DNA of 20,751 nt. It comes from an uncultured Labedella sp. GTDB taxonomy: Bacteria; Actinomycetota; Actinomycetes; Actinomycetales; Microbacteriaceae. Every line of letters starts with the position of its first letter. Within the stretch, counting starts at the first letter, position 1. The notes beneath the pieces were generated by a model. That model made no database searches. It worked only from the letters and a program-made list of their open reading frames with translations, and was not told the origin of the DNA. Below, one piece after another: positions 7,345 through 14,196 of this stretch. A program made the translations under genes and the position numbers. Location: positions 1 through 20,751 of the forward strand of contig CAKTZW010000003.1 in NCBI GenBank assembly GCA_934636065.1. Direction: 5' to 3'.

Positions 7345-7698
7345 TCAGCCCTTTCTCTGGCTGGACGGAAGAACGAAGCCGGAACGGGTCACGACATGCC
7401 TGAACGACCGCTTCTCGGGGATCTCGTCGAAGCCGCCCTCGGCCCAGGGATGGCAGCGCAAGAGGCGCCGCGCCCCGAGGAACACGCCGATCAGAAGACC
7501 GTGGCGCTGGATGGCCTGCAGAGTGTACGAGGAGCACGACGGGTAGTACCGACAGACATCGCCGTAGAGCGGCGAGATCAGGCGACGATAGACGATGAGG
7601 ATCGCCACCGCGACGTTGCGGGGGAGCAGAAGGAGGATGTCGAGGGTGATGAGGATCGGTGATCGCCCGATCGTCGCCTCCTGTACAGCGGCGCTCAT
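7345..7698 (-). CDS. yidD: Membrane protein insertion efficiency factor YidD
   Basis: A 117-residue YidD protein. The diagnostic pattern is YRRLISPLYGDVCRYYPSCS followed by SYTLQAI and, later, RRLLRCHPWAEGGFDEIP. An amphipathic or hydrophobic N-terminal helix (ILITLDILLLLPRNVAVAIL) probably associates with the membrane. It aids YidC-dependent insertion and is nearly always placed between rnpA and yidC. Its ATG overlaps the rnpA stop codon (ATGA, 7695-7698), indicating translational coupling. Confidence 0.93.
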   Translation of the reverse strand: MSAAVQEATIGRSPILITLDILLLLPRNVAVAILIVYRRLISPLYGDVCRYYPSCSSYTLQAIQRHGLLIGVFLGARRLLRCHPWAEGGFDEIPEKRSFRHVVTRSGFVLPSSQRKG

Positions 7699-8036
7699 CG
7701 CGCTCTCGGCGTCGTCGACACCGCGCGCTCGACATCGGCGACGAGCGTGCGGTAGGGAGCGGCCGCGGCGGCAGGGAGAGCACGGATCACGACGTCGGTC
7801 CCCTCATTAGTCCTGACGAGAGCGGAAAAGGTTGCGGCCTTGAGCCGACGCCGCACCGTGTTGCGCACGACCGCGTTACCGACGGTCTTCGCAACAATGA
7901 ACCCGAATCGTGGCGGACCACCATTCGGGTTCATTGAGATGTAGCTGACCGTGTTCTCGGAGACGACGCGACGACCGCGGCGAACGACCGCACGGTAGTC
8001 GTCGGCCTTCGCGATGCGATTGACCTTCGCGAGCAC
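7695..8036 (-). CDS. rnpA: Ribonuclease P protein component
   Basis: A 113-residue RnpA, the protein subunit of RNase P that matures tRNA 5' ends together with the rnpB RNA (not in this window). The N-terminus MLAKVNRIAKADDYRAVVRRGRR and the core FGFIVAKTVGNAVVRNTVRRRLK, which contains the RNR-type RNA-binding motif, are diagnostic. The start is GTG 8036 with only a weak Shine-Dalgarno, fitting translation coupled to rpmH 34 bp upstream. It overlaps yidD by 4 bp. Confidence 0.95.
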   Translation of the reverse strand: MLAKVNRIAKADDYRAVVRRGRRVVSENTVSYISMNPNGGPPRFGFIVAKTVGNAVVRNTVRRRLKAATFSALVRTNEGTDVVIRALPAAAAAPYRTLVADVERAVSTTPRAR

Positions 8037-8070
8037 CGTCGATCACCGAGTCCGGAGCGCCGAAGCGCGA

Positions 8071-8208
8071 TTACGCGGAGAGTTCGGTACGACCCTTGCG
8101 GCGACGAGCCGCGAGGATCGCGCGACCCGCACGGGTGCGCATGCGCAGGCGGAAGCCGTGGACCTTGGCGCGACGACGGTTGTTCGGCTGGAACGTTCTC
8201 TTGCTCAT
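8071..8208 (-). CDS. rpmH: 50S ribosomal protein L34
   Basis: A 45-codon gene. The product starts [20 protein letters not shown] and continues [25 protein letters not shown], a full-length, highly basic L34. AGGAG lies 7 nt before ATG 8208. It is the first gene of the leftward rpmH-rnpA-yidD-yidC-jag-rsmG operon, with its promoter at 8295-8323. Confidence 0.97.
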   Translation of the reverse strand: MSKRTFQPNNRRRAKVHGFRLRMRTRAGRAILAARRRKGRTELSA

Positions 8209-8294
8209 GACTCTTCTCCTGATGAATGATCCGCATGCCGCTCTGATATGCGGCAGGGAAAGCTCGGTGCCCGAAGGCAGGCGTCAACTGATTA

Positions 8295-8323
8295 AAACTA
8301 CGGCTTCTCGGCGCGTCGGTCAA
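8295..8323 (-). promoter_or_regulatory. rpmH operon promoter
   Basis: On the minus strand TTGACC (8323-8318), a 17-bp spacer and TAGTTT (8300-8295) form a good sigma-70-type promoter. Transcription should begin near 8288, giving an ~80-nt rpmH leader. Confidence 0.75.
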
Positions 8324-8404
8324 ACCGGGTGCAGCGCCGAGGCGGTATGCACAGCGGTTGCCCAGCCCCTCGCCTCGCGTGTCTCGCTCGACGTATGGTG
8401 TGTT

Positions 8405-8433
8405 TTGCCTCCTCCACCGGTTCTGGTTACCGT
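8405..8433 (+). promoter_or_regulatory. Probable dnaA promoter
   Basis: TTGCCT (8405-8410), 17-bp spacer, TACCGT (8428-8433). The predicted start near 8440 puts the DnaA box at 8444-8452 just downstream, an autorepression geometry. The leader would be about 135 nt. The -10 is only a TANNNT match. Confidence 0.5.
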
Positions 8434-8443
8434 GTTCAGACAG

Positions 8444-8452
8444 TTATCCACA
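8444..8452 (+). promoter_or_regulatory. DnaA box upstream of dnaA
   Basis: Perfect TTATCCACA in the dnaA leader, a few bases after the predicted transcription start. It is well placed for DnaA to repress its own gene. Confidence 0.85.
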
Positions 8453-8574
8453 GGCTGGTGACGGGGCCTCCGCGGGGGTCCAGTCGCTGCGGTTCCATCT
8501 GTGGCGCGGCGCCCGCGCCGATCCTTTCTCCACCTCCCGCACGCCCGTAGTGCGGACGACCTCCCGGGGGCACC

Positions 8575-10014
8575 ATGGCAGACGACCAGCAGGACATCGT
8601 GCGACGCTGGCAGACGGTGCTCGATGTCCTCGCCACCGACGAGCGGATCACCGCGCCGCTGCACGGATTCCTCGGACTCGTCGTTCCCAAGGGGGTCATG
8701 GGCGGCACCTTCTATCTCGAGGTTCCGAACGACTTCACCGCCGGCCAACTGAATCAGCGCATGCGCACGCCGATCATCGCGGCGCTCAGTGCGACGGAGC
8801 GAGAGCACGGCGCCCACACCTTCGCCGTCGTCGTCAATCCCGAGATCATCGACAGCGAACTGCAGCCGGCACCCGAGGTCGGCGCTCCGACGCCCGCCCC
8901 CACCGCGACTCCGGGGACGTACACCGAGCAGACCGCGAGCCTCGCGCCCATCGTCGACCAGGTCCTCCCGGCCCGACAGAACGACACCCGTCTCAACGCG
9001 AAGTACTCCTTCGACAGTTTCGTCATCGGGCAGTCCAACCGATTCGCCCACGCCGCGGCCGTCGCTGTCGCCGAGGCGCCGGCGAAGGCCTACAACCCCC
9101 TCTTCATCTACGGGGAGTCCGGGCTCGGCAAGACCCACCTCCTTCACGCGATCGGTCACTACGCGATCTCCCTCTACCCGGGGATCCGCGTCCGCTACGT
9201 CTCGAGCGAGGAGTTCACGAACGACTTCATCAACTCGATCGCGAACAACCGGGGAGCGGCGTTCCAGGCGCGCTACCGCGACATCGACATCCTCCTGATC
9301 GACGACATCCAGTTCCTGCAGAACAAGGCGGAGACTCAGGAGGCGTTCTTCCACACCTTCAACACGCTCCACGACCACAACAAGCAGGTCGTCATCACGA
9401 GCGACCTGCCGCCCAAGCACCTCACGGGCTTCGAGGATCGGATGCGGTCGCGCTTCGAATGGGGCCTCATCACCGACGTCCAGGCGCCGGACCTCGAGAC
9501 CCGCATCGCGATCCTCCGCAAGAAGGCGCAGAGCGAGCGCCTCCAGATCCCCGACGAGGTCCTCGAGTTCATCGCCTCGAAGGTGTCCTCGAACATCCGG
9601 GAGCTTGAGGGGACGCTCATCCGCGTCACGGCGTTCGCGAGCCTCAACCGCACGCCCGTCGACATGGCCCTCGTGCAGACGGTGCTCAAGGACCTCATCA
9701 CGCTCGATGACGACAACGTCATCTCTCCCGTCGACATCATCAACACGACCGCGGCCTACTTCAAGCTCTCGGTCGAGGACCTGTACGGCTCGAGCCGTTC
9801 GCAGGCCGTCGCCATCGCTCGGCAGATCGCGATGTACCTGTGCCGCGAACTGACGAACCTCTCCCTCCCGAAGATCGGTCAGCTGTTCGGCAATCGCGAC
9901 CACACGACCGTGATGTACGCGAACAAGAAGATCTCCGACCTCATGCAGGAACGTCGCTCCATCTACAACCAGGTCACCGAGCTCACGAGCCGCATCAAGC
10001 AGGGCAATCGCTGA
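8575..10014 (+). CDS. dnaA: Chromosomal replication initiator DnaA
   Basis: A 479-residue DnaA, which binds TTATCCACA boxes, oligomerises with ATP and melts oriC. Domain I is residues 1 to ~85 (DIVRRWQTVLDVL...). A Pro/Ala/Thr-rich linker, domain II, runs to ~138. The AAA+ domain III starts at NAKYSFDSFVIGQSNRFA, with Walker A GESGLGKT (180-187) and Walker B LLIDDIQFL (Asp243-Asp244). Sensor/arginine-finger region SDLPPKHLTGFEDRMRSRFEWG follows. Domain IV ends with the DnaA signature GNRDHTTVMYANKKI (439 on), which reads the box. ATG 8575 follows a G-run (CCCGGGGGCACC). Full length, no missing motif. Confidence 0.98.
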   Translation: MADDQQDIVRRWQTVLDVLATDERITAPLHGFLGLVVPKGVMGGTFYLEVPNDFTAGQLNQRMRTPIIAALSATEREHGAHTFAVVVNPEIIDSELQPAPEVGAPTPAPTATPGTYTEQTASLAPIVDQVLPARQNDTRLNAKYSFDSFVIGQSNRFAHAAAVAVAEAPAKAYNPLFIYGESGLGKTHLLHAIGHYAISLYPGIRVRYVSSEEFTNDFINSIANNRGAAFQARYRDIDILLIDDIQFLQNKAETQEAFFHTFNTLHDHNKQVVITSDLPPKHLTGFEDRMRSRFEWGLITDVQAPDLETRIAILRKKAQSERLQIPDEVLEFIASKVSSNIRELEGTLIRVTAFASLNRTPVDMALVQTVLKDLITLDDDNVISPVDIINTTAAYFKLSVEDLYGSSRSQAVAIARQIAMYLCRELTNLSLPKIGQLFGNRDHTTVMYANKKISDLMQERRSIYNQVTELTSRIKQGNR

Positions 10015-10062
10015 CCCTGCCCTCGCATCGGCAGCAGACGCCTGTCGAGGGAGTCACGACCG

Positions 10063-10085
10063 CCCTCTCGGCAGGCTCAGGGACC
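10063..10085 (-). repeat. REP-like dispersed repeat, copy 1
   Basis: On the minus strand GGTCCCTGAGCCTGCCGAGA followed by GGG; a variant of the 22-bp element found intact at 20073-20094. It starts 49 bp after the dnaA stop codon. Confidence 0.7.
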
Positions 10086-10086
10086 A

Positions 10087-10108
10087 CCCTCCGACGAGCT
10101 CGGGGACC
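10087..10108 (-). repeat. REP-like dispersed repeat, copy 2
   Basis: On the minus strand GGTCCCCGAGCTCGTCGGAG followed by GG. Same orientation as copy 1 and separated from it by one base, so the two form a tandem in the oriC gap. Confidence 0.7.
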
Positions 10109-10132
10109 GGGCGCGCCATCGCGCCGCGCCCG
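10108..10132 (+). terminator. GC-only hairpin after dnaA
   Basis: CGGGCGCG (10108-10115) and CGCGCCCG (10125-10132) form an 8-bp stem with a 9-nt loop, about 95 bp after dnaA. There is no T tract, so it could be a U-less terminator or merely part of the repeat cluster. Confidence 0.4.
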
Positions 10133-10196
10133 CCTGTCCCCCCGACGCGCGTATTGACACGCCGTCCCGTCGAGGCCATCATGCGTCTCTGCACAA

Positions 10197-10205
10197 TGTG
10201 GATAA
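10197..10205 (-). promoter_or_regulatory. DnaA box in oriC candidate (minus strand)
   Basis: TGTGGATAA on the plus strand is a perfect TTATCCACA on the minus strand. A weaker box (TGTGGAAAC, 7/9) follows three bases later at 10208-10216. Confidence 0.85.
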
Positions 10206-10375
10206 CTTGTGGAAACGGCCCGGGAAACCGCGAGCTTAATGTTGAGAGAGCCCTCCGCCATGTGAACAACACGTTTACTCCGGCATCGACGGCTCGAGGA
10301 CGCCGCCTCGAATCACACACCGCCCGCACAACTCACACCGATGTAGTTCCCTACGCGCGACAGGGGAGTGCCGGG

Positions 10376-10393
10376 TTATCCACACTCTCCACA
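10376..10393 (+). promoter_or_regulatory. DnaA box pair in oriC candidate
   Basis: The perfect TTATCCACA (10376-10384) is directly followed by the 7/9 match CTCTCCACA (10385-10393). This head-to-tail pair abuts the AT-rich block at 10397-10422, as expected for the DnaA filament that melts the origin. Confidence 0.8.
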
Positions 10394-10396
10394 GGC

Positions 10397-10422
10397 GTTA
10401 AGACCGTTAAGAGTTAATTAAT
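10397..10422. other. AT-rich block with GTTAAGA repeats, possible DNA-unwinding element
   Basis: Two GTTAAGA copies (10397-10403, 10406-10412) spaced 9 bp start to start are followed by GTTAATTAAT. It is the most AT-rich run I can find in the dnaA-dnaN gap and lies 3 bp from a DnaA-box pair. Confidence 0.55.
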
Positions 10423-10513
10423 CTCTCTCTCGGTCCACCAACCTTTTCGTTCCCCGGCGCTCGACGGCGCCTCTCGGGCCGGATCGCGGCGGGTTGCGCC
10501 GCGCACCTGCGGA

Positions 10514-10519
10514 TAGCAT
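10514..10519 (+). promoter_or_regulatory. Possible dnaN promoter -10 element
   Basis: TAGCAT, a TANNNT-type -10, predicts a start near 10526 and a leader of about 29 nt. The only -35-like hexamer (TTGCGC, 10494-10499) is too close (14 bp), so this rests on the -10 alone. Confidence 0.4.
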
Positions 10520-10554
10520 GGTGTCGTCTAGTGCCCAGAGGACAGAGGTGACAA

Positions 10555-11697
10555 GTGCGGTTCAGCGTCAATAGAGATGTGTTCAGCGAAGCGGTGTCCT
10601 TTGCGGTGAAGCTCCTCCCGCAGCGCACGACCCTCCCGATCCTGAGCGGCGTCCTCATCGAATCCTCTCCCGACGGCCTCACCCTCTCGAGCTTCGACTA
10701 CGAGGTATCGGCGCAGACCACGATCGCGGCGGACATCACGGAGGAGGGATCGATCCTCGTCTCCGGGCGCCTCCTCGCGGACATCGCGTCCCGACTCCCG
10801 AACGCCCCCGTCGAGTTCAGCACCGACGACAACCGCATCTCCGTCACGTGCGGATCCGCGCACTTCACCCTCCTGTCGATGCCCGTCGAGGAATACCCGA
10901 CCATCCCGCAGGTGAGCGGAGAGCAGGGGGTCGTGCCGGCCGAGGAGTTCGCCACCGCGATCGCCCAGGTCGCCGTCGCCGCGTCGCGTGACGACGTGAC
11001 GCCCGTCATCACGGGAGTCCAGATCGAGGTCAGCGGCACGAAGATCAGCCTCGTCGCAACGGACCGCTACCGCGTCGCGGTCCGCGAGATCGAGTGGGAC
11101 GGCGGCGACGACGCCCCCTCCCTCACGGCTCTCGTCCCGGCGCGCACCCTGCAGGAGGTCGGCAAGACCTTCGGACACAGCGGAACCATCACCGTCTCGT
11201 TCACGAGCAAGGACGACCGGGAGATCATCGCCTTCTCGGCGGACGACAAGACCGTCACGTCGCTCCTCATCAAGGGCTCGTTCCCGCCCGTCCGCCGCCT
11301 CTTCCCCGAGCAGGTCGACAACTACGCGGTCATCAACACGGCCGAGCTCATCGAGTCCGTCCGGCGCGTCTCGCTCGTGCTCGAGCGGGAGGCCGCTCTG
11401 CGCTTCAGCTTCTCGATCGACGGCCTCACCATGGAGGCCATCGGATCGGAGCACGCCCAAGCATCCGAGTCGATCGACGCCCTCCTCACCGGCGAGGACA
11501 TCGTGCTGTCGCTCAAGCCCTCCTTCCTGATCGACGGCCTCAACGCCGTGCGGAGCGAGTTCGTCCGGTTCTCCTTCACGAAATCGGAGAACACCAACAA
11601 GCCCGGTCCGATGCTCATCACGAGCCAGTCGTCGAAGGACCAGCCCGGAGCGGACAGCTTCAAGTACCTGCTGCAGCCCAACCTGCTGCTGCGCTGA
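10555..11697 (+). CDS. dnaN: DNA polymerase III sliding clamp, beta subunit
   Basis: A 380-residue beta clamp. It dimerises into the ring that tethers polymerase III and recruits other DNA-handling proteins through a hydrophobic pocket. Conserved segments are RFSVNRDVFSEAVSFAVKLLPQRTTLPILSG at the N-terminus, AHFTLLSMPVEEYPTIP, LVATDRYRVAVREIEW, and the C-terminal end FKYLLQPNLLLR (the usual end is a pocket-forming PMRL-type motif). Three clamp domains of about 125 residues each are present. The start is GTG 10555 with AGAGG about 6 nt upstream. gnd follows after 14 bp, so the two are co-transcribed. Confidence 0.97.
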   Translation: MRFSVNRDVFSEAVSFAVKLLPQRTTLPILSGVLIESSPDGLTLSSFDYEVSAQTTIAADITEEGSILVSGRLLADIASRLPNAPVEFSTDDNRISVTCGSAHFTLLSMPVEEYPTIPQVSGEQGVVPAEEFATAIAQVAVAASRDDVTPVITGVQIEVSGTKISLVATDRYRVAVREIEWDGGDDAPSLTALVPARTLQEVGKTFGHSGTITVSFTSKDDREIIAFSADDKTVTSLLIKGSFPPVRRLFPEQVDNYAVINTAELIESVRRVSLVLEREAALRFSFSIDGLTMEAIGSEHAQASESIDALLTGEDIVLSLKPSFLIDGLNAVRSEFVRFSFTKSENTNKPGPMLITSQSSKDQPGADSFKYLLQPNLLLR

Positions 11698-11711
11698 GAG
11701 GAGACATCGCC

Positions 11712-12611
11712 ATGAGCGATCTGCACATCGGCCTCGTCGGTCTCGGCCGGATGGGTGGCAACATGCGCACCCGGCTCCGCGCTGCGGGAGTAGAGGTCAC
11801 GGGCTACGACCGTGACCCGGGCGTCTCCGACGTCGCGACCGTCGCCGAGCTCGTCGCCGCGTTGCCGGCGCCGCGCACCGTCTGGGTGATGGTTCCCGCC
11901 GGGCCGATCACGGACTCGGTCGTGACGGAGCTCGGCGGGCTGCTCGAAGCGGGCGACCTCATCATCGACGGCGGGAACACGAAGTTCACGGACGACCTGC
12001 GTCGTGCCGAGTCCCTCTCGCTCTCCGGCATCGACTACATCGACGTCGGCGTATCGGGAGGCGTCTGGGGGGCGCAGAACGGGTATGGCCTCATGGTGGG
12101 CGGACCGGCCGAGCAGGTCGAGCGGGTGATGCCGGTGTTCGACGCGCTCCGCCCCGAGGGCCCGCGCGAGGAGGGTTTCGTCCACGTCGGTCCCGTGGGC
12201 GCCGGTCACTACGCGAAGATGGTGCACAACGGGATCGAGTACGCCCTCATGCAGGCGTACGCCGAGGGCTATGAGCTCCTCGAGAAGCGCGACGACCTCA
12301 TCGCCGACGTGCCCGGCACGTTCAAGGCGTGGCAGCGCGGCACTGTCGTGCGCTCCTGGCTCCTCGAGCTTCTCGTGCGTGCTCTCGAGCAGGACCCCGA
12401 GCTCGGCGCGATCGAAGGCTACGTCGAGGATTCGGGCGAGGGTCGTTGGACGATCGAGGAGGCGATCGAGAACGCCGTGCCGGTGCCGACGATCTCCGCG
12501 TCGATCTTCGCGCGTTTCGTGTCGCGCCAGGAGGACTCGCCGGCGATGAAGGCGGTGGCCGCGTTGCGCAACCAGTTCGGCGGCCACGCCGTGAAGAAGG
12601 CCGACGACTAG
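11712..12611 (+). CDS. gnd: 6-phosphogluconate dehydrogenase, short NAD-type
   Basis: A 299-residue decarboxylating 6-phosphogluconate dehydrogenase. It oxidises 6-phosphogluconate to ribulose 5-phosphate and CO2. The Rossmann motif GLVGLGRMGGNM is at residues 7-18. Further signatures are IIDGGNTKF, the substrate loop DVGVSGGVWGAQNGYGLMVGG, and the catalytic stretch HYAKMVHNGIEYALMQAYAEG. Its ~300-residue length marks the short GntZ/YqeC-like class, as opposed to the 470-residue enzyme. ATG 11712 is preceded by GAGAGGAG; an open extension to 11094 lies inside dnaN and is not used. A pentose-phosphate gene between dnaN and recF is a conserved actinobacterial arrangement, possibly linking nucleotide supply with replication; that link is inference. 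Confidence 0.95.
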   Translation: MSDLHIGLVGLGRMGGNMRTRLRAAGVEVTGYDRDPGVSDVATVAELVAALPAPRTVWVMVPAGPITDSVVTELGGLLEAGDLIIDGGNTKFTDDLRRAESLSLSGIDYIDVGVSGGVWGAQNGYGLMVGGPAEQVERVMPVFDALRPEGPREEGFVHVGPVGAGHYAKMVHNGIEYALMQAYAEGYELLEKRDDLIADVPGTFKAWQRGTVVRSWLLELLVRALEQDPELGAIEGYVEDSGEGRWTIEEAIENAVPVPTISASIFARFVSRQEDSPAMKAVAALRNQFGGHAVKKADD

Positions 12612-12617
12612 TCCGTC

Positions 12618-12953
12618 GTGGACGTCACCGATCTGCGACACTTCCTCGCCGTCGCCGCCGAGGGGCACTACTCGCGGGCCGCGAACCGCGAGCACGTGTC
12701 GCGGGCGACGATCGAGGCCTCGGTCGCGGCCCTCGAGAGGGAGCTGGGGCGGCCCCTCGTCTCGAACACGGATGACGGTGTCGAGTTGACCGAGTCCGGT
12801 GACGCCTTCGTCGACGAGGCCGTCGCCCGGGTCGCTCAGGCGCCGACCCCGCCCGCGAACCGCGGCGGCAAGGCGAAGGCGTCGAAGGGGAAGGGCCGCG
12901 CGCCCGTGGTGAAGGGCGAACCGAAGCCGTTCAAGAAGCGGCAGGGTCGCTGA
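12618..12953 (+). CDS. Mini LysR-type HTH protein with basic tail
   Basis: A 111-residue protein starting at GTG 12618, 6 bp after gnd. Residues 4-65 are a clear LysR-type winged HTH: DLRHFLAVAAEGHYSRAANR, then VSRATIEASVAALERELG and VELTESGDAFVDEAV. The usual ~200-residue effector-binding domain is absent. In its place residues 81-111 form a Lys/Arg/Pro/Gly-rich tail (12 basic residues of 31), ending KPFKKRQGR. There is no frameshift evidence: the downstream 64 bp to recF encode no LysR remnant. It may be a DNA-binding protein of nucleoid-associated style or a minimal regulator. Tight spacing puts it in the dnaN-gnd transcript. Function is unknown; only the fold is confident. Confidence 0.8.
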   Translation: MDVTDLRHFLAVAAEGHYSRAANREHVSRATIEASVAALERELGRPLVSNTDDGVELTESGDAFVDEAVARVAQAPTPPANRGGKAKASKGKGRAPVVKGEPKPFKKRQGR

Positions 12954-13005
12954 GAAGCACGCGGTCGGGAGCACGGCCGTCGGCGGGGATGTCGCCCTCG
13001 GCGGC

Positions 13006-13011
13006 TATCGT
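13006..13011 (+). promoter_or_regulatory. Possible -10 for a leaderless recF transcript
   Basis: TATCGT lies 6 nt before GTG 13018, and no Shine-Dalgarno is visible there. This is the geometry of actinobacterial leaderless mRNAs, where transcription begins at the start codon itself. Read-through from the upstream genes is also possible. Confidence 0.4.
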
Positions 13012-13017
13012 GGCACG

Positions 13018-14196
13018 GTGATCGTTACGCACCTGAATCTCGGCGACTACCGCAATTACGCGGCCGCCGATGTGGCGATGCTGCCGGGTGCGAATCTCTT
13101 CGTCGGCCGGAACGGTCAGGGGAAGACGAATCTCGTGGAGTCGCTCGGATACCTGTCGACTCTGGGATCGCACCGGGTGTCGACGGACCAGGCCCTCATC
13201 CGGGCCGGCGCCGACTCCGCCGTGATCCGCGCACGACTCCGGCACGACGAGCGCGAGCTCTTGGCCGAGGTGCAGATCAATCGGTCGACACCGAATCGGG
13301 CGCAGGTGAACCGCGCGCAGATCAAGCCGCGAGAGCTGCCGCGCTACTTCTCGAGTGTCCTCTTCGCGCCGGAGGACCTCGGGATCGTGCGCGGCGACCC
13401 GTCGGCGCGCCGGCGCTTCGTCGACCAGCTGATCGTCCTCCGGGCGCCGCGGATGTCCGGAGTGCTGAGCGACTACGACAGGGTACTGCGGCAGCGCAAC
13501 ACGTTGTTGAAGTCGGCGAGGGCGACCGGGCTGAAGGAGTCGCAGCTCACGACCCTCGAGATCTGGGACGACAAGCTCGTCGCCCTCGGCAGCGAGATCG
13601 TCGTCACCCGGGCCCGGCTGGTGGCCGCGCTCGGCGACCCCGTCGCCGCCGCCTATTCCGCCGTGGTGGGAGACGACCACCGGCCGACGCTCGCGTCGGT
13701 CCTGTCCATCGCCGGAGCGGACGCCGAGGATCCGGACACCGGGGTCCGCGGCGAGCAGTCCGTCCGGGCTGAGGACGCGGCGCCCGAGTCGGTGGCGGAG
13801 GCCGCCGAGCTCTTCCGCGCCGCGCTCGCGTCGCGCCGCCGCTCGGAGATCGACAGAGGGCTCACCCTCGTCGGCCCGCACCGCGACGATGTCGCGTTCG
13901 GCTTGAACGGCTTGCCCGTGAAGGGGTATGCGAGCCACGGGGAATCGTGGTCGTTCGCTCTCGCCCTGAAGCTCGGGGCGGCGCAGCTGCTCCGCTCGGA
14001 GTCGAGTCTCGGCGATCCGGTGCTCATCCTCGACGATGTCTTCGCCGAACTCGATCAGGGCCGGAGAAGCCGGCTCGCGGCCGCGATCGCCGACTTCGAG
14101 CAGGTCCTCATCACGGCGGCGGTGCTCGACGACGTGCCGGAGACGCTCACGGCACACACCGTGCACATCCACGCGGGTCGGATCGTCGATGAGTGA
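13018..14196 (+). CDS. recF: DNA replication and repair protein RecF
   Basis: A 392-residue SMC-like ATPase that, with RecO and RecR, loads RecA at gaps in replicated DNA. Walker A is GRNGQGKT (30-37). The RecF block LFAPEDLGIVRGDPSARRRFVDQL and SDYDRVLRQRNTLLK follow, then the ABC-type signature region GYASHGESWSFALALKLGAAQLL and Walker B PVLILDDVFAELDQGRRSRL (Asp339-Asp340). The helical middle domain (about 140-270) is richer in Ala/Glu and less conserved. GTG 13018 is used because it starts the typical MIVTHLNLGDYRNY. The stop codon overlaps the next gene by 8 bp. Confidence 0.96.
   Translation: MIVTHLNLGDYRNYAAADVAMLPGANLFVGRNGQGKTNLVESLGYLSTLGSHRVSTDQALIRAGADSAVIRARLRHDERELLAEVQINRSTPNRAQVNRAQIKPRELPRYFSSVLFAPEDLGIVRGDPSARRRFVDQLIVLRAPRMSGVLSDYDRVLRQRNTLLKSARATGLKESQLTTLEIWDDKLVALGSEIVVTRARLVAALGDPVAAAYSAVVGDDHRPTLASVLSIAGADAEDPDTGVRGEQSVRAEDAAPESVAEAAELFRAALASRRRSEIDRGLTLVGPHRDDVAFGLNGLPVKGYASHGESWSFALALKLGAAQLLRSESSLGDPVLILDDVFAELDQGRRSRLAAAIADFEQVLITAAVLDDVPETLTAHTVHIHAGRIVDE

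Larger units (their letters stand above)
8209..8574. other. rpmH-dnaA intergenic region with divergent promoters
   Basis: A 366-bp gap between divergent genes. It holds the rpmH promoter, a probable dnaA promoter and one perfect DnaA box (all listed separately). The rpmH leader is about 80 nt and contains a purine-pyrimidine dyad, GCCGC-TCTGATAT-GCGGC (8238-8255). I see no further DnaA-box cluster or strongly AT-rich block, so this gap is a weaker oriC candidate than the dnaA-dnaN gap. Confidence 0.7.
10015..10554. other. oriC: dnaA-dnaN intergenic region, probable oriC
   Basis: A 540-bp gene-free stretch in the usual actinobacterial oriC position. From left to right: two REP-like copies (10063-10108), a GC hairpin (10108-10132), a perfect DnaA box on the minus strand (10197-10205), weaker boxes GTTTCCACA-type (10208-10216, minus) and TTGTTCACA-type (10261-10269, minus), then the perfect box TTATCCACA (10376-10384) with adjacent CTCTCCACA (10385-10393). 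An AT-rich run with repeated GTTAAGA ends at 10422. The rightmost part should carry the dnaN promoter. The boundaries of the functional origin cannot be fixed by reading. Confidence 0.7.

Noticed and set aside
8320..9903. A 527-codon minus-strand frame opposite dnaA, running into the rpmH-dnaA gap
   Set aside because: Low-complexity antisense shadow; it would cross the dnaA promoter and DnaA box.
10154..10182. TTGACA in the dnaA-dnaN gap as a promoter
   Set aside because: The hexamer is perfect but no acceptable -10 lies 16-18 bp downstream (CATCAT at 17 bp).
12618..12953. LysR gene as a frameshifted pseudogene
   Set aside because: The 64 bp to recF and the recF start region hold no LysR effector-domain remnant, and the HTH and the basic tail read cleanly; kept as a gene, though truncation in ancestry is possible.
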